Shown here piece by piece: positions 35,024 through 47,566 of a stretch of DNA of 64,000 bases. The position numbers were made by a program, and so were the translations under genes. The DNA is from an uncultured Lachnospiraceae bacterium (GTDB lineage Bacteria > Bacillota > Clostridia > Lachnospirales > Lachnospiraceae), in NCBI GenBank assembly GCA_948470335.1, contig CAOKOL010000017.1, positions 1 through 64,000 of the forward strand. The letters are read 5' to 3'. Under the pieces are notes generated by a model. It was not told the DNA's origin and did no database searches. It saw only the letters and a list, made by a program, of their open reading frames with translations. The number at the start of each line of letters is the position of its first letter. The first letter of the stretch is position 1.

Positions 35024-35836
35024 TTATTTAACCGGTCCGATCAGGCCTTCTCGGAATGCTGAGATATATTCCATGCAGTAGTCATCCATGCCCAGCAGCG
35101 CTTCGGTTGCATAGATCATACCCATCATATCTCTGTTCAGCGGATCCAGGATCGCACTGTCAAGGCCCGCTTTCATAGCCAGAACCACAAAGCCCTGATT
35201 AATCAGCTTACGTGCGGGCAGATTAAATGAAATATTGCTGACAGCGCCGGTGATGTGGATCGTCGGATACTCTTTTCTGATCGTATCCATTACTTCCTCA
35301 ACCATGGCGATTCCGTCCTCGGACGTACACAGCATCTCTACCAGCGGATCGATATGGATACGGCTGGGATCAATATTGTACTTCTTCGCATTGTCCATAA
35401 TCTGATGGAACACTTTCAGACGGTCGTCCGCGTTCTTCGGAATACCCTCGTCGCCGTTTAACAGAGCGGCTACTTCCCACTTCTCATTCTCAGGCTTTGC
35501 AAGGATCGGGAATACGGCTTCGATCTTGTCGCCTTCCATGGATACGGAATTAATCATACCCGGCTTGTTGCAGTACTGCATACAGGTTACGCAGGTATGA
35601 GGGTTGGGGCTGTCCACTGCGATGGGCAGATCGGTCACTTCCTGTACCAGATCAATCAGCCACTTCATCGTTTCAACTTCAATATCATCTTCCACAGATG
35701 CGCACACATCAATAAAGGTTGCACCTGCTTCTGTCTGCTTCCTTGCCAGGTCACGAATCCAGTCGGCATTCTTCTCTGCGATGGCTTTCGCTACGGAAGG
35801 AATGGAACCATTAATTTTTTCACCGATAATAATCAT
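35024..35836 (-). CDS. Methyltetrahydrofolate:corrinoid methyltransferase
   Basis: 270 residues with a pterin-binding (DHPS-like) TIM barrel: MIIIGEKINGSIPSV, GATFIDVCASVEDD, LPIAVDSPNPHT, IHIDPLVEMLC, AVSNISFNLPARKLINQGFV. This is the MtgA/MtqA type that moves the methyl group from the corrinoid protein onto tetrahydrofolate. Together with the next gene it makes two of the three parts of a demethylation system; the MttB-like substrate enzyme is not in the window. GAGGAGG precedes the ATG. Promoter at 35867-35895. Confidence 0.92.
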   Translation of the reverse strand: MIIIGEKINGSIPSVAKAIAEKNADWIRDLARKQTEAGATFIDVCASVEDDIEVETMKWLIDLVQEVTDLPIAVDSPNPHTCVTCMQYCNKPGMINSVSMEGDKIEAVFPILAKPENEKWEVAALLNGDEGIPKNADDRLKVFHQIMDNAKKYNIDPSRIHIDPLVEMLCTSEDGIAMVEEVMDTIRKEYPTIHITGAVSNISFNLPARKLINQGFVVLAMKAGLDSAILDPLNRDMMGMIYATEALLGMDDYCMEYISAFREGLIGPVK

Positions 35837-35866
35837 GGGTAACTTACCTCCTCAATCTATGCACCT

Positions 35867-35895
35867 ATCTTATACTACTTTTTTCGACTTGTCAA
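35867..35895 (-). promoter_or_regulatory. Putative promoter of the methyltransferase-corrinoid operon
   Basis: On the minus strand TTGACA, 17 bases, TAAGAT, 31 bases before the ATG at 35836. A perfect TTGACA is strong support. Confidence 0.6.
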
Positions 35896-36119
35896 TACTT
35901 TATTTGTATGAATCAACCAAATTATAAATTTCAGAATTTTCAGTAAATATCACAGATTTTTAATTGCACTTGAAAAAAAACAATAAATTCATCTTTCTAT
36001 TGCTAAATTTTCATTTATATCTTTCATATCACCTCAGTTCTACTGCAAAATAGACAAAAACAGCTTTCTCTGAAACATAGGGATTGTTAAACTTTTCACC
36101 ACCCCATTTTCCTTTCTCA

Positions 36120-36138
36120 TTTGTAGGAATCCTACAAA
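36120..36138. promoter_or_regulatory. Perfect 9-bp inverted repeat, possible operator
   Basis: TTTGTAGGA, one base, TCCTACAAA in the 375-base gap between the PucR-type gene and the methyltransferase gene, about 225 bases upstream of the promoter. The remaining gap is AT-rich without a gene. It could bind the neighbouring regulator; this is inference. Confidence 0.4.
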
Positions 36139-36211
36139 ATATATAGATAGATCCGGTCGGAATACCCGGGCATGCTTTTTCCGAAACTCCTCCGAACATC
36201 GGCAATACTCC

Positions 36212-37666
36212 CTATTTTTCCTTTTTCCGGTACAGTTCCAGAATCCGGATCGACAGTTTCATGTAATCTCTGGTATAATCTTCCTCCGGGCTGTATTCCA
36301 GCGTTTCCAGAAGCTTTTTAACCCGGTACACCAGCGTATTTCGGTGAACGAAAAGGGCGGCTGCCGTTTTTGCAAGAGAACGTTCATTTGTCAGATAGCT
36401 TTTCAAAATCTGGATCTGATCACCGCCTTCGCCTTCCTCCTCCCACAGACGGCGTACATCTGGCTGACAGGCGCAGATTAAATCCTCCGGCCCGCTGTTT
36501 TCCACGATAAAATCAACGGCCCAGTCGTAAAAATGAAAATAATTTTCTTCCGGGCGTTCTGCCATACCATATATCAAAGCCGCTTCCGCCTGCCGGTATA
36601 CCGCATGAAGATTTCTGATTCCCCGCACCGCAAGACTGACGCCTGCCCAGAGATTCTTCTGTTTCAGGATATCCGCCAGCAGAATTTTCACCTGATTCTC
36701 CCTCAGTTGTCTTTCATTGACGATCACCACAATTTTATCCTCCGCTTTCATCAAAGACGCCTGCGGAATATAAGAAGCAATCAGATTTACCATCAGAGAC
36801 TGGCTGACCGACTCCCCCTCTCTGCCCTGGCTGCCGCTTTGCAGTAAGAAAATGCGGAACCTGTCTTCACGGCCCCAGTTCATATAAGCCATCTGCCTGT
36901 CGATGGCTTCCCTGCTGACCCAGTTTTTGCAGATCATCTCCCAGAATACACTTTTGCTGGAAAAACGCCGGTCTTTTTCATTCCGCCAGCTTAAAGAAGG
37001 GGTCAGCAGAGAAATCAGATATTGAAGGAGCTGGGCGTCGCCGGTATTCAATTTCCGCTCCAGTTCCAGAACGTTCAGACGGCCTAACAGCGCGCCGTTT
37101 TCTGACAGCCTGCCGCTCATCCACCCCACGGACACACTCCCGCCTCCGCCATGGATCATCCTGACAGCCTCCGGGCAGCTACTCTCCTTCCTCATTCCGG
37201 CTTCCTGCAGATACCGAAAGCTTCCCGCCGAAAGATAACCGTATTCCGAAAGGTGTTTCCATTCTCCGTCCACTTCCTCCTCCCCATACTGTGCGCTCAT
37301 AGCCAGAGCCTTACAGTTTGCATCCAGAAGCAGCACCGGATTATGGAAAATATGCCAGCTTTCGTCTATGGCCTGCTGATAATCCATCCGGCTGACCGCT
37401 TCCATAATATCCGAATTCCAGTCGTCATAGAAATCAAACACACACTGTATAATCTCGAAAGCCTGGCTGGCACTCATATCTTTCAGTCGGACATAGTCGC
37501 CCTCCCCGTTGCAGATCGCATCCTTTCCCACCTGAAATACATGAACGCAATTGGTTGCATAGGCCCTGCGGGCGCTGCGCAGAATAATAGGCGCCGAATC
37601 CCTGATATGTATTTCCGGATCCAGCGCGCTCAGACGGTTTGCGATCATCCACATGCTTAATTTCAT
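36212..37666 (-). CDS. PucR-family transcriptional regulator
   Basis: 484 residues. The C-terminal helix-turn-helix is typical of PucR/CdaR proteins: QILKSYLTNERSLAKTAAALFVHRNTLVYRVKKLLETLEYS. Before it comes a GGDEF-like middle region (about 250-390; RFRIFLLQSG, VVIVNERQ, QAEAALIYG). The N-terminal 90 residues look like a PucR ligand-binding domain. It lies just upstream of the corrinoid genes on the same strand and probably controls them. GAGGAAA precedes the ATG. Confidence 0.88.
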   Translation of the reverse strand: MKLSMWMIANRLSALDPEIHIRDSAPIILRSARRAYATNCVHVFQVGKDAICNGEGDYVRLKDMSASQAFEIIQCVFDFYDDWNSDIMEAVSRMDYQQAIDESWHIFHNPVLLLDANCKALAMSAQYGEEEVDGEWKHLSEYGYLSAGSFRYLQEAGMRKESSCPEAVRMIHGGGGSVSVGWMSGRLSENGALLGRLNVLELERKLNTGDAQLLQYLISLLTPSLSWRNEKDRRFSSKSVFWEMICKNWVSREAIDRQMAYMNWGREDRFRIFLLQSGSQGREGESVSQSLMVNLIASYIPQASLMKAEDKIVVIVNERQLRENQVKILLADILKQKNLWAGVSLAVRGIRNLHAVYRQAEAALIYGMAERPEENYFHFYDWAVDFIVENSGPEDLICACQPDVRRLWEEEGEGGDQIQILKSYLTNERSLAKTAAALFVHRNTLVYRVKKLLETLEYSPEEDYTRDYMKLSIRILELYRKKEK

Positions 37667-38201
37667 ATTTTCCTCTTTCCAAACAGTTTTACAGTTTCCT
37701 TTTTTATCTTATCATAATTTTGCCTGTCTGACCAAACTGAATTCCGCACACACCGAACAGGGGATATGCCCTCCCAAGACATATCCCCTGTTACAATCGT
37801 ATTCCCCTTATTAAGTCCCTCATAAACGACTAAACATCGCACTCACGGCTGTTATGCGGCAAGAACAGAACAGCCGCAGTCATTTTATAGAAGCTACTTA
37901 ATTCCCTTTACTTGAATTATTATAATACTTTTTCAAAAAATTTCTATAGCCGAAGCATACAAATTTCACTCTGTTTTCGCCCTGTTTCGACCTCATTTTC
38001 GTCATTTATGACGAAAACCGCAGACAGTCTATCGGAATTTCATGCACAAAATACACGAAACACCTCGCGGAACAATGGCATCTGAGCAGAACAAACAAAG
38101 ACATGTATAATCCCCCATCAATATCGGAAAATTTTACATTTCTCCATTTATATGATAAGATGAACACAACGATCATTACATACGGAAAGGCATAAAATTC
38201 C
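37667..38201. other. Intergenic region between divergent PucR-type and DUF4317 genes
   Basis: 535 bases. It holds one perfect 11-bp stem (CAGGGGATATG at 37758-37768, CATATCCCCTG at 37780-37790, 11-base loop) with no T tract on either strand. The rest is AT-rich with no recognised gene or repeat; the promoters of both flanking genes must lie here. Confidence 0.6.
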
Positions 38202-39335
38202 ATGAATAAAAAAGAAATCTCCGAAATCAAAAAACAGTTTACGCCCGAACGCTGCACCGTCACCCGGATCTGCGGCTGCTATGTAGATTATGAAAAAAAG
38301 ATCAAAACCGAATTAAAAGAAGCATTTCTCTCTCTTCCTGAGGAAGAAGCCTTTAAGTATTTCGCCATTTTCAAAAAAACCCTCTCCGGCACCATCGGAA
38401 AGAATCTGCTGAACATGGATTTCCCCCTGGAACAGGAACGAGAAGGAGGACACCAGGAATTTCTGTTAAAGCTGCGGGACAGCCGGCTTAAAGACGACCA
38501 GTTAATCTCCGAATTTTATTCCAGGATCATTGAAGCTTATGATTTCCCGGAAAATTATTACATCATTCTGGTTCACGCCGCCTACGATGTGCCCGGCAGA
38601 GCAAAAGACGGGGCGGAGCTGTTTGACGCCTCTGACGAAGTGTATGAGTACCTGCTGTGCAGCATCTGCCCGGTACACCTGTCACAGCCCGGCCTCCACT
38701 ATAATGCAGAAACCAATACGATTGAAACCATCATTCAGGACTGGATTGTGGACATGCCGGCCAAGGGATTTTTGTTCCCGGTATTCAACGACCGCTGTAC
38801 CGATATTCACAGCATTTTATATTATACGAAAAATCCGGAGCAGCTTCAGGAGGATTTTATCGACTCTATGTTTGGCTGTGCCTATCCGCTGACCGCCAAA
38901 AACCAGAAGGAAACTTTCAACACCATAATCAGCTCCACACTGGGAGACGACTGTGATTATGAGACAGTGAAAAACATCCACGACACTCTAAACGGTTTGA
39001 TGGAGGAAGCAAAAGATTCCCCGGACCCATTGATTCTCTCCCGGCCTGACGTCAGGCGACTGATGGAAGCCAGCGGCGTACCCGACGAAAAACTGGAGCA
39101 TTTTGCGGATACTTATGAAGCTGACGACGAGCCGGATACGCCGCTGGTCGTCTCCAATATTATTTCCGCGCGAACATTCAGTATCAAAACTCCCGATGTC
39201 AGCATCAGCGTCAGCCCCGAACGCACCGATCTGATCGAAACCATGGTGGTAAACGGCCGTAAATGCCTGGTAATCGCCATCGAGGATGGCGTGGAGGTAA
39301 ACGGGGTGCCTGTACAGGTGCCGGATACTCCGTAA
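38202..39335 (+). CDS. DUF4317 family protein
   Basis: 377 residues, function unknown, found widely in clostridia. The family pattern is clear: MNKKEISEIKKQFTPERCTV with RICGCYVD following, FKKTLSGTIGKNLLNMDFP, and YIILVHAAYDVPGRAKDG. Conserved Cys residues in RICGCYV and LLCSICPVH may bind metal. No membrane segment or signal. AAAGG precedes the start. It is alone on its strand with a strong shared terminator. Confidence 0.85.
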   Translation: MNKKEISEIKKQFTPERCTVTRICGCYVDYEKKIKTELKEAFLSLPEEEAFKYFAIFKKTLSGTIGKNLLNMDFPLEQEREGGHQEFLLKLRDSRLKDDQLISEFYSRIIEAYDFPENYYIILVHAAYDVPGRAKDGAELFDASDEVYEYLLCSICPVHLSQPGLHYNAETNTIETIIQDWIVDMPAKGFLFPVFNDRCTDIHSILYYTKNPEQLQEDFIDSMFGCAYPLTAKNQKETFNTIISSTLGDDCDYETVKNIHDTLNGLMEEAKDSPDPLILSRPDVRRLMEASGVPDEKLEHFADTYEADDEPDTPLVVSNIISARTFSIKTPDVSISVSPERTDLIETMVVNGRKCLVIAIEDGVEVNGVPVQVPDTP

Positions 39336-39336
39336 C

Positions 39337-39380
39337 AAAACGGGCGGAAACCCTTCTTCCCGGTTTTCCGCCCGTTTTTT
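39337..39380. terminator. Bidirectional terminator between DUF4317 and the atp operon
   Basis: AAAACGGGCGGAAA (39337-39350) pairs with TTTTCCGCCCGTTTT around a 13-base loop; T tract on the plus strand and A/T-rich flank on the minus strand. It serves both converging units. Confidence 0.9.
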
Positions 39381-39429
39381 CATTACGCGATATTCAGCAA
39401 AATACGCCGTCCGCGTATTTTGTCGGATT

Positions 39430-39831
39430 TTATCCTTTCACACTCAGACGCACCAGCGCCCTGTGGAGCTTGGCCTCGGCCAGCCTGTGTTCCCGTTCCG
39501 TAAGGCCGCTTCTCGCCAGAGCGTCCTCGGCACGCTTTTTCGCGGCGGCAGCTCTCTCCGCGTCGATGTCTTCCTGCCATTCCCAGGTGGTAGCCATCAG
39601 ACGGCAGACGCCGTCCTGCATGGAAAGCATACCGCCGATGCAGGCCGCTTCCCGCTGGGTGCCGTCCTCAAACACCACATGGGCGCCGCCCATGCCAAGG
39701 GCCGTACAGAAATTCACATGTCTCGCGAGAATGGCCAGGTCGCCGGTGATGCTTCTGCACACCACCCGAACCACGTCTCCCTCAAACAGCAGGCCGTCCG
39801 GTGTTCCGATTAGTAATGGAAATGTCGCCAT
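39430..39831 (-). CDS. atpC: ATP synthase F1 subunit epsilon
   Basis: 133 residues: N-terminal beta-sandwich (FPLLIGTPDGLLFEGDVVRV, GDLAILARHVNFCTALG) and a C-terminal helical hairpin with a high share of Ala/Glu/Arg (DIDAERAAAAKKRAEDALA). It couples rotation to catalysis and can inhibit hydrolysis. GGAGG precedes the ATG. Last gene of the operon, 12 bases after atpD. Confidence 0.95.
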   Translation of the reverse strand: MATFPLLIGTPDGLLFEGDVVRVVCRSITGDLAILARHVNFCTALGMGGAHVVFEDGTQREAACIGGMLSMQDGVCRLMATTWEWQEDIDAERAAAAKKRAEDALARSGLTEREHRLAEAKLHRALVRLSVKG

Positions 39832-39843
39832 AGACAGCCTCCT

Positions 39844-42170
<2,327 letters not shown>

Positions 42171-42190
42171 ATATTTCCTCCCTTATCACA

Positions 42191-43729
42191 TCAATTTGCA
42201 GCAGCCCCGGGCCTTGTGCCAAGGAAATGCTCCGTATAGCCGTTCAATGCCTTTTTCAGCTTCTCTTCCGTACCTTCCTCCAGCTTGCCGGTGGTGCGGA
42301 TCTCCTGCATGGCGGCAGAACCGTCGGCATCGGTATCCAGATAGGTATAAAGGCCTGCCTCATAATCACGGACGTCTTCAATCCGCACTTTAGACAGAAT
42401 CCCTTTGGTAACGGCATAAATAATCGCCACCTGCTTCTCAACAGGAATCGGCGCATTCTGATTCTGTTTCAGCACTTCCACGATACGGGCGCCCTGCTCC
42501 AGACGAGACTTGGTATCGGCATCCAGGTCGGAACCGAACTGAGCGAAGCTCTGCAGCTCTCTGTACTGAGAGTAGATCAGCTTCAGGGTACCTGCTACCT
42601 TCTTCATGGCCTTGATCTGTGCGTCGCCGCCTACACGGGACACGGAGATACCGGGGTCCACGGCAGGCATAACGCCGGAGTGGAACAGCTCGGTCTCCAG
42701 GAAGATCTGGCCGTCGGTGATGGAAATAACGTTGGTCGGAATATAAGCAGACACGTCGCCTGCCTGAGTCTCAATAATCGGCAGAGCGGTCAGGGAACCG
42801 CCGCCATGGGCATCATCCAGCTTCGCCGCACGCTCCAGAAGTCTTGAATGGAGGTAGAATACGTCGCCGGGGTAAGCCTCACGTCCCGGAGGACGGCGGA
42901 TCAGCAGGGAGAGGGCACGGTATGCCACCGCATGCTTGCTCAGATCATCATAGATAATCAGCACATGCTGTCCCTTGTTCATAAAATACTCGCCCATGGC
43001 GCAGCCGGTATAAGGTGCAATATACTGCAGAGGGCTTGCCTCGGAAGCAGTCGCCGCCACGACGATGGTATAGTCCATAGCGCCGTTTTTGGTCAGGGTC
43101 TCCACCAGGTTTGCCACGGTGGAACGCTTCTGTCCGATGGCCACGTAGATACAGATAACATCTTTGCCCTTCTGGTTGATAATGGTATCCGTAGCAATGG
43201 TGGTTTTACCGGTCTGACGATCGCCGATAATCAGCTCACGCTGTCCGCGGCCAATGGGGATCATCGAGTCGATCGCCTTGATACCGGTCTGAAGCGGCTC
43301 GGATACGTGCTGTCTTTCACAGATACCGGGCGCACGGCTCTCGATCGGTCTAAATTCTTCCGTTACAATCGGTCCCGCACCGTCGATGGACTGGCCCAGC
43401 GCATTGACAACACGCCCGATCATGGCTTCGCCTACCGGTACGGACACTACCTTGCCGGTACGCTTTACCGTCTGACCCTCGCCGATCTCATCGCCGGAAT
43501 CAAATAATACGACGGATACACTGTTTTCTTCCAGATTCTGTGCCATGCCGAAGCTGCCATCCTCAAATTCCAGCAGTTCTCCGGCCATACAGTTTACCAG
43601 GCCGCTGACTCTGGCAATACCGTCACCTACCGTTAAAACTGTACCTGTCTCATTCTGCTGTATCGTATTTTCGTAATATTTGATCTGGCTGCGGATGACC
43701 TTGGATATTTCTTCAGGTTTTAATTGCAT
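42191..43729 (-). CDS. atpA: ATP synthase F1 subunit alpha
   Basis: 512 residues. Non-catalytic nucleotide site with Walker A GDRQTGKT at 169-176, and [17 protein letters not shown] in the family order; the regulatory Arg lies in SVSRVGG. Start at the ATG at 43729 behind GGAATGG; the frame is open eight more codons upstream without a better site. The product pairs with beta. Confidence 0.98.
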   Translation of the reverse strand: MQLKPEEISKVIRSQIKYYENTIQQNETGTVLTVGDGIARVSGLVNCMAGELLEFEDGSFGMAQNLEENSVSVVLFDSGDEIGEGQTVKRTGKVVSVPVGEAMIGRVVNALGQSIDGAGPIVTEEFRPIESRAPGICERQHVSEPLQTGIKAIDSMIPIGRGQRELIIGDRQTGKTTIATDTIINQKGKDVICIYVAIGQKRSTVANLVETLTKNGAMDYTIVVAATASEASPLQYIAPYTGCAMGEYFMNKGQHVLIIYDDLSKHAVAYRALSLLIRRPPGREAYPGDVFYLHSRLLERAAKLDDAHGGGSLTALPIIETQAGDVSAYIPTNVISITDGQIFLETELFHSGVMPAVDPGISVSRVGGDAQIKAMKKVAGTLKLIYSQYRELQSFAQFGSDLDADTKSRLEQGARIVEVLKQNQNAPIPVEKQVAIIYAVTKGILSKVRIEDVRDYEAGLYTYLDTDADGSAAMQEIRTTGKLEEGTEEKLKKALNGYTEHFLGTRPGAAAN

Positions 43730-43798
43730 GTTTCCATTCCCATCCTTACACAATTATTTCGCAATGGTCCCTTTCCTTTACAGCTAAGGAAACAGACA

Positions 43799-44338
43799 TT
43801 ACACGATTACTTCATTCAGTTTCCTGGAAATACCGGACAGGCGGCCCTGTACCGTGCCATCCAGCTGCTTTCCTTCTAATTCTACACGCAGACCGGCAAG
43901 AACCGTGCTGTCGATATGCTGAATCAGGGACACCTTCTTCCCGCTCATCTTCTCCAGCTTTGCCTTAAGCGTCTCCATCTGCTCGTCACTCAGCTTCGCT
44001 GCGCTGGTGACTACCGCCTCGGTGATGTTATGATCTGCGTTGTAGCGCCGCGCAAATTCCTCACAGCAGCCTGCATATTCTGCCAAAATGCTCCGTTCAC
44101 ACAGCAGTTTTAAAAAGCTTACCAGATATCTCTCTGCCTGTTCACCAAATGCAGTCTCGATCAGATCCGTCCGGTCCTTTGTAGGGATGGAAGGCTCCGA
44201 CAAAAGCTTCATGTAATCCGGATTCTCCCGGAAAAGCTGCCGGATTTCAGACATCTGCTCCATGATGGCTTCCGTAAGCTGTTCTTCGGCGGCAAGGTCA
44301 TAGAGGCTCCCGCCGTATACTCTGGCAGTCTGCGTCAT
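43799..44338 (-). CDS. atpH: ATP synthase F1 subunit delta
   Basis: 179 residues. The six-helix N-terminal domain (ARVYGGSLYDLAAEE, FLKLLCERSILAEYAGCCEEF) and the C-terminal KKVSLIQHIDSTVLAGLRVELEGKQLDGTVQGRL are standard for delta/OSCP. It links F1 to the b stalk. The start codon ATG overlaps the atpF stop (ATGA). Confidence 0.95.
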   Translation of the reverse strand: MTQTARVYGGSLYDLAAEEQLTEAIMEQMSEIRQLFRENPDYMKLLSEPSIPTKDRTDLIETAFGEQAERYLVSFLKLLCERSILAEYAGCCEEFARRYNADHNITEAVVTSAAKLSDEQMETLKAKLEKMSGKKVSLIQHIDSTVLAGLRVELEGKQLDGTVQGRLSGISRKLNEVIV

Positions 44339-44838
44339 GATACCTCACCTACATTCGCTATAAAATCGTCAATCAGTTTCGTATGGTCCGCCTCGTTAAT
44401 CTCACGCTCGATCACTTTGCCGGCGATTTCCATCGCCATGCCGCCGATCTCATCCTTGATCTCATTGACTGCTTTTCTGCGTTCCTGAACGATGTCACTC
44501 TCGGCCTTTGCCTTGATGGCGGCAGCCTGCTGAGTGGCTTCCTTGATCATTTCTTCGCTCTGGGCCGTCGCCGTTTTCTGAGCCGTGGTCATGATCTCAT
44601 TGGCCTTATCTCTGGCCTCCTTCATGTTCTGCTCATACTCGGCTTTCATGGCCTGGGCCTCGTCCTTCGCCTTGATGGCGTCCTGGATCTCGGCGTCTGC
44701 CATGGCCTGTCTCTTTTCCAGCATCGCATTAACCGGCTTGAATAAGAAACGCTTGATCAGATACATCTGGATAAGAAGGTTGCAAATCTGTGCAATGAAA
44801 TTCCAGGGAGCAAACGATACTAACTCTTGTACTGACAT
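44335..44838 (-). CDS. atpF: ATP synthase Fo subunit b
   Basis: 167 residues: one membrane helix (about 12-32, NFIAQICNLLIQMYLIKRFLF) and a long charged coiled coil rich in Ala, Glu and Lys to the C-terminus. It is the peripheral stalk. It overlaps atpH by four bases. Confidence 0.95.
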   Translation of the reverse strand: MSVQELVSFAPWNFIAQICNLLIQMYLIKRFLFKPVNAMLEKRQAMADAEIQDAIKAKDEAQAMKAEYEQNMKEARDKANEIMTTAQKTATAQSEEMIKEATQQAAAIKAKAESDIVQERRKAVNEIKDEIGGMAMEIAGKVIEREINEADHTKLIDDFIANVGEVS

Positions 44839-44879
44839 GTTTGTACCCTCCTGTTCTATTGGTTGTTCAAGTCACGCAA

Positions 44880-45170
<291 letters not shown>

Positions 45171-45337
45171 CTAAAAAAATGTTTTTAAATATGCTTTCTT
45201 TTATTCAGTTGTAAAATGCCGTGAAATCTGCCTGCCGCTCTTGGCCGGCATCTGCCTTCCGGCTCACCGCCCAAAGGTACGTCCGTCATTAACGACAGGG
45301 CGCAAAATTCACGGAGGTTGCCGGGTTACGACGTTTC

Positions 45338-46096
45338 TCAGCCCTCCGCCGCATTGGCGATGAACATAACGGTCAGCATACAGAAAATGTACGCCTGCAG
45401 CACACCTGACACCCAGTCAAAGTATACTGACAGGATCGCGGGAATACCCACGTCCAGAATCGGAATCTGGGACAGAACCGCACCCACTGCGCCGGGGATC
45501 AGTCCCAGCAGCGCGGAGCTTGCCACCGCAAGGGCAGCATACAACAGGGTGTTGATTACCAGACCCGACAGAATGTTTCCGAAATGACGGAATGCCATGC
45601 CGATAGGCGTCGCCACTTCTCCCAGAATGTTAAAGGGCGTAAGAAGCGGGATAGGAGTCGTGAAATCTTTCAGATATCCTCCCAGGCCGTTGGTCTTGAT
45701 CTTCTGCGCCGTAATCAGAACAAATACGGTGATCGCCCACGCCATTTCCGTGGAAAGATCCGCCGTCGGGCTGCGCAGTCCGACCAGACCGATCAGATTT
45801 GATACCATACTGGTGGCAAAAAGGGCTGCTACAAAAGGAACAAAGTAGCGGAACTTCTCTCCCATGTTTCCCACTACAAACTTGTTCGCCATCTCTACCA
45901 GCATCTCCGCCACTGCCTGGCGCTTAGAGATGTTCTCCGTTTTCAGGTTGCGGGTCAGCCAAATGCAAAGGCCTGTCACCACCAGCATTACCAGCCAGCT
46001 GATCACCATGGTCTCGGTAATCCGAAGCTGCCCTAATATGGGCAGATTAATCGGCGTATCAAAAAGTATTCTGGCTCCTGTAATGTCTACTTCCAT
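45338..46096 (-). CDS. atpB: ATP synthase Fo subunit a
   Basis: 252 residues, five or six membrane helices. The essential Arg sits in MAFRHFGNILSGLVIN; other markers are GLVGLRSPTADLSTEMAWA and PFNILGEVATPIGM. It forms the ion half-channels against the c ring. Start at the ATG at 46096, behind GGGAGG; the frame is open 11 codons further without a site. Confidence 0.96.
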   Translation of the reverse strand: MEVDITGARILFDTPINLPILGQLRITETMVISWLVMLVVTGLCIWLTRNLKTENISKRQAVAEMLVEMANKFVVGNMGEKFRYFVPFVAALFATSMVSNLIGLVGLRSPTADLSTEMAWAITVFVLITAQKIKTNGLGGYLKDFTTPIPLLTPFNILGEVATPIGMAFRHFGNILSGLVINTLLYAALAVASSALLGLIPGAVGAVLSQIPILDVGIPAILSVYFDWVSGVLQAYIFCMLTVMFIANAAEG

Positions 46097-46158
46097 ACTG
46101 TTTCCACCTCCCATCCGGCTGATGTTCATGAATGTAATTTCAGCCTTTTATCATTACA

Positions 46159-46572
46159 TTACCGGTTTGCTATTCCCAACAGCTTGATGCCGTAGCTGGG
46201 GATAAATAAAGGAATGATCCCTGCCGCAAACTGAAAACAGGGAGCCACGATGGCCACCACCACCCAAAGAAGCTGAAACAGCATCCTCTGGGTATAGCTT
46301 GCCTTCATCTTGTTTCTGGCGCTGCCCTCGTCGGCAGCGGCAGCCACCTTCTGGACCGTAAGGCCCATCAGAAAAAAGTTCAGGACGGCGATAAAGCCGC
46401 CCGCAATTCCGCCTAAAATAACCGTATAGTCAAAGGGCACGATATCCGGCACGATCAAGTGAAGCCCGAAAAATCCGGCGCACATCAGCGCCACGCCCAC
46501 AGCCGTGATCACGCCCACCCTTATCGATTCTTTTCTCACCGCCGGCTGTATTTCACCGAAAATACCGCTCAT
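46159..46572 (-). CDS. atpI: ATP synthase subunit I-like membrane protein
   Basis: 137 residues, four membrane helices (VITAVGVALMCAGFFGLHLI, VILGGIAGGFIAVLNFFLM, LLWVVVAIVAPCFQFAAGIIPLF). It resembles AtpI-like proteins encoded before atpB that help ring assembly or ion supply. The start is set at the ATG at 46572 because GGAGG lies only one base before an ATG four codons earlier and about twelve bases before this one. Position in the operon supports the call more than sequence does. Confidence 0.7.
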   Translation of the reverse strand: MSGIFGEIQPAVRKESIRVGVITAVGVALMCAGFFGLHLIVPDIVPFDYTVILGGIAGGFIAVLNFFLMGLTVQKVAAAADEGSARNKMKASYTQRMLFQLLWVVVAIVAPCFQFAAGIIPLFIPSYGIKLLGIANR

Positions 46573-46662
46573 ATATCCCTTCATACCTCCGATTTTCTCA
46601 TATAATGTACACGCAAATGCAATAAAGCGGCACAACCGGCCGCGCACATTCGCGATACCATG

Positions 46663-46932
46663 TCAGTGATGATCATTGAAAGAAATTTTTTTCTTCTTTT
46701 TCTCTTTTTTCAGTTGTCCCGTAACTGTCAAATACAGTTTATACGCTATGGAAAAAGAACCTCCCAGCCCGAAAAAAAATCCCGGAATATAAATCCAGCC
46801 GCCAAGCCCCAGCCGGGTGGTCAGCCACCAGCAGAGCACCACGCACAGCAACAGGGGAGAGATGAATGAAATCCCAAACTGGGAAGCCAGCGCAAAATTT
46901 CTGAACACATCCCTTAAATCCGTCTTTTTCAT
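46663..46932 (-). CDS. AtpZ/AtpI-family protein
   Basis: 89 residues with two membrane helices: FALASQFGISFISPLLLCVVLCWWLT and GGWIYIPGFFFGLGGSFSIAYKLY. This is the AtpZ-type pattern of the first gene of many clostridial atp operons. Ends in a Lys-rich tail (KKEKKKKK). Start at the ATG at 46932 behind AGAGGAG. First gene of the operon. Confidence 0.75.
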   Translation of the reverse strand: MKKTDLRDVFRNFALASQFGISFISPLLLCVVLCWWLTTRLGLGGWIYIPGFFFGLGGSFSIAYKLYLTVTGQLKKEKKKKKISFNDHH

Positions 46933-47093
46933 ATTGCTCCTCTTTCCCGTGCAGGATCCTGTCTTAATGGATACCCGTTCCGTCACCTGTGCAGATCATG
47001 GAATCTGCCCTCCGTTTTTCGACATTCCGACATTCCGACATGGCTGATGCCTTCTGACGGACAGACAAACGCAGATCTTTTCTGTCGTATTTT

Positions 47094-47122
47094 ATTTTAA
47101 CAATTTATTAACATATGTGCAA
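47094..47122 (-). promoter_or_regulatory. Putative sigma-A promoter of the atp operon
   Basis: On the minus strand TTGCAC, 17 bases, TAAAAT, 162 bases before the first gene. The 634-base gap to trkA is AT-rich and otherwise empty. Confidence 0.5.
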
Positions 47123-47457
47123 TCTGTTTTTTTTATTTTTACTATTTTCAGCATTATAACGTTTTTACAAACTTATTTCCTTTTTTTTGTATAAAATCAA
47201 ATGCATCATTCCGTTTTTCTGATAAATTGGTTATTTTGTATATTTGCCCATAAAATCATTTGTGACAGTTTACTTTTTTATATATCATTTACAAAAATAC
47301 CTGAATTCTATATTCACGCCTTTTACATAGTGCCTATCCCATTGAAAAACAGAAGAAATAATTACCAAAACTTTGCCATTCGGTCAGAAGTCCCATTGTC
47401 TTTTCCGGGGTGCAAGCAGTTTCTTTTTTTATTTATATGGATTTTATTCCTCCGACA

Positions 47458-47486
47458 TTGACATTTATGCGCAGATTCGCTATTAT
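47458..47486 (+). promoter_or_regulatory. Putative sigma-A promoter of trkA-trkH
   Basis: TTGACA, 17 bases, TATTAT, 80 bases before the trkA start. A strong match. Confidence 0.7.
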
Positions 47487-47566
47487 TATGATAGCTTACA
47501 GAGATAACATACATCTTTTTTCTTTTCCTTTTTGTGTAAATGCGATCGCGCGAGGAGGATTTTTTT

